DNA from: Capitulum mitella
Lineage: Eukaryota > Arthropoda > Thecostraca > Pollicipedomorpha > Pollicipedidae
Assembly: GCA_030062745.1 (NCBI GenBank)
Contig: CP099842.1
Coordinates: 4,879,822-4,943,821, forward strand
Reading direction: 5' to 3'
DNA: 64,000 nucleotides
Positions within the stretch are counted from its first letter, which is position 1. The number at the start of each line of letters is the position of its first letter. A program made the translations under genes and the position numbers. The notes below the pieces were generated by a model. It did not search any database. It saw only the letters and a list, made by a program, of their open reading frames with translations, and was not told the origin of the DNA. Below, one piece after another: positions 62,280 through 64,000 of this stretch.

Positions 62280-62837
62280 TCACCCCGCGGATTGTGAAAG
62301 AAAGACTGCGGGTCCCCCTTTCATCCAGGCAAACTGAAGGATTCACAAGGTTCGTGTGTTTTATTGCGCACTCCAGGGATGCTGGTGCAATTCATTTATT
62401 CAACGCTGGAATTGTAACAGTCACCCTAGGATGATCAGCGCCTCATAGCATTTATCATTATTCACTGGGCCACATGCTTATGCACCATAAGCGTGGTATC
62501 AGTACTGGAACTAAAACAATAGTTTAGGCTAACAAGCACTTGAGCTGAGAAACATACCTTATTGTATGTTTCACGAGCTTTTGCGTGTGCCAGTGCTTGG
62601 GCCTTCGGCAGCCATAGACGTCAACCGAAAACGACATTGGTAAACCTCGGGATTGTCTTTTGTGCATGCAGATGGACGTGAGACATCCGGTTCAGACAGG
62701 ATATTAACCCAGGCGGTTAAGCAGCCATAGCATGCTTAAGAAACCAAAACAAAAATGCCTAATTTCGTGCTTCGAGTTGTCCGTCAAACTTCCTGCCCCT
62801 ACAGATGTTACAAAGGCTGACACTGCCGCGGTTACAG
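62280..62837 (+). other. Intron between exons A and B
   Basis: AT-richer sequence between consensus borders; nothing else recognised. Confidence 0.6.
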
Positions 62838-62981
62838 GACGCCGAGCTCTGCAGGCGACCAGAGGGACGAGCAGTCCAGTCAGACCCGATCGACCGAGGC
62901 GACGGCTGACAGCGCCTCGGACCACCGCCGGGCCCGCGTCATGCGACGGGCCACGCCCAAGGGCAGGGTCGCCAAGGCCAG
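62838..62981 (+). CDS. Unidentified plus-strand gene, exon B
   Basis: The acceptor is CGCGGTTACAG and the donor AAGGCCAG|GTGCGT. Joining with exon A completes CGG (Arg), then TPSSAGDQRDEQSSQTRS, TEATADSASDHRRARVMR and RATPKGRVAKA. The region is polar, Ser/Thr/Arg-rich and probably disordered. The frame is not the longest open one here, but it is the one both splice phases demand. Confidence 0.65.
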
Positions 62982-63632
62982 GTGCGTTCACTGCGATCGG
63001 CGGCATTATTACAGGGAAATGGAGATGTGTGGCTCCTGACGCAGCATGTCGTTCAGGAAATGTGTTTCCTTTTCTGTTGCATTCTGTGGTTTCTCGCAAG
63101 AAAAGGATTGTGGTATGCCCAAGTACTATGGTTTCACGGCCACAAAAATGGAAGTGTTTTCCACGACAATAAGCGAGAAAATTCCTTCATAAACCGAGGC
63201 AGTTTTGATGAACTTTGTTTTCAGTCTCTTTTAATCTGTTTTAAGACGTTTGTGTAAGGGAATTGTCCCTGCTTCGAGTTTGTTTCTTTCTGTTTGTTCG
63301 AGCATTTTGATGTAGTACATTTGGACTGATTATTTGCCCAATTGGCGCAGAAGGAACTGCAGGGAATGAGGGTGCATTGCTTGTTGGAAGTCTGGAAACA
63401 AATGCTTGCATCCACACTTTATATATGTATATGCTGTCTTCATTCATTTCATGTGGTATGAAACATCTAAAATTATTTGATTATACCATATTTTCAAAAC
63501 CACCAATTCTAAAGCTTTTGTCTTAACCGCGTCTCGGGCACCGAATCTTCGTGATGTATATTCAGTATAAAAATCAGTTCATGAAGCAGTAGGAATGAAA
63601 GTGTCGCCAGGGTAGAAAAGAACTCCTTCCAG

Positions 63633-64000
63633 TGCCCCGAAAGCCTCTGCAATGAACGACGAGCCTTTACCAGAAGCTCCACCGGAAGGGGCGCCCATTA
63701 GGCCGACGCCGGACGGTGGGCCGGGAGAAGACGACGCACGTAATATGGCTGCTGCCGAGCCGGTGCCGATTGGTGATGCGCCAAAAGCTGAACCACCTGA
63801 CGAAGGGACCGTGAAAGCAGAACCAGGAGGCGCCCATTCACAGGATGCAGCGGCCCCAGGCAAGGCCGTTCCTGACGGCGGCCAGGCGCAGACGACACTC
63901 CCGGAGGCAGTCTCGTCTAGTACGAACAAGTCAGCAGTACAAGAGAATGCTGAACCCTGTGAGGCGACCTCGGCAGGCAGTGAGACATCGGAGGGGGACG
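63633..64000 (+). CDS. Unidentified plus-strand gene, exon C, runs off the window
   Basis: The acceptor is CTCCTTCCAG. Joining completes AGT (Ser), then APKASAMNDEPLPEAPPEG, APIRPTPDGGPGEDDA, AAAEPVPIGDAPKAEPPDEG, TVKAEPGGAHSQDAA and so on, open to the end of the window. It is an acidic, proline/alanine-rich, low-complexity tail typical of disordered regulatory segments. The sequence is biased at third positions like a coding region. An ATG at 63652 is in frame, so an alternative first exon is possible. Confidence 0.7.

Overview
This is a stretch of animal nuclear DNA. The support is spliced genes with consensus GT/AG borders, large introns, long TA, CA and GA microsatellites, CR1/L2-like LINEs, a Penelope-like retroelement and many short dispersed repeats. 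Coding exons are GC-rich and sit in or near CpG-dense patches, while introns and spacers are AT-rich. The vesicular glutamate transporter has protostome-like signatures, so an invertebrate, perhaps a crustacean, is my best guess; that is an inference and I cannot place the species.

From 3.4 to 20.2 kb (minus strand) lie seven exons of a vesicular glutamate transporter (VGLUT, SLC17 family). All phases agree, and the joined exons read from the cytosolic N-terminal region to transmembrane segment 9/10. The first coding exon and the last exons (about TM10 to the C-terminus) are not seen; the 3' end probably lies left of the window. One intron starts with GC instead of GT. The largest 5' intron (13.4-19.1 kb) holds a Penelope-like element with inverted end copies.

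From 20.3 to 59.7 kb the window is mainly spacer and repeats. These are a TTAA-flanked, piggyBac-type non-autonomous DNA element (25.6-26.8 kb) nested in an older repeat, with a second copy of each elsewhere; GC-rich minisatellites (28.7-32.9 kb); a near-perfect giant palindrome of about 1.7 kb (33.75-35.4 kb) next to a LINE; more LINE pieces (44-47 kb); and one unidentified coding exon beside a CpG island (41.4 kb). From 50.5 to 59 kb almost nothing is recognisable.

From 59.7 to 64.0 kb are two host loci, transcribed away from each other. One is a cysteine-rich, secreted-looking gene on the minus strand, whose best reading frame has two TGA codons and one frame change. The other is a plus-strand gene of at least three phase-matched exons, encoding a charged helical segment followed by a disordered acidic, proline-rich region, which runs off the right end. 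I recognise neither family.
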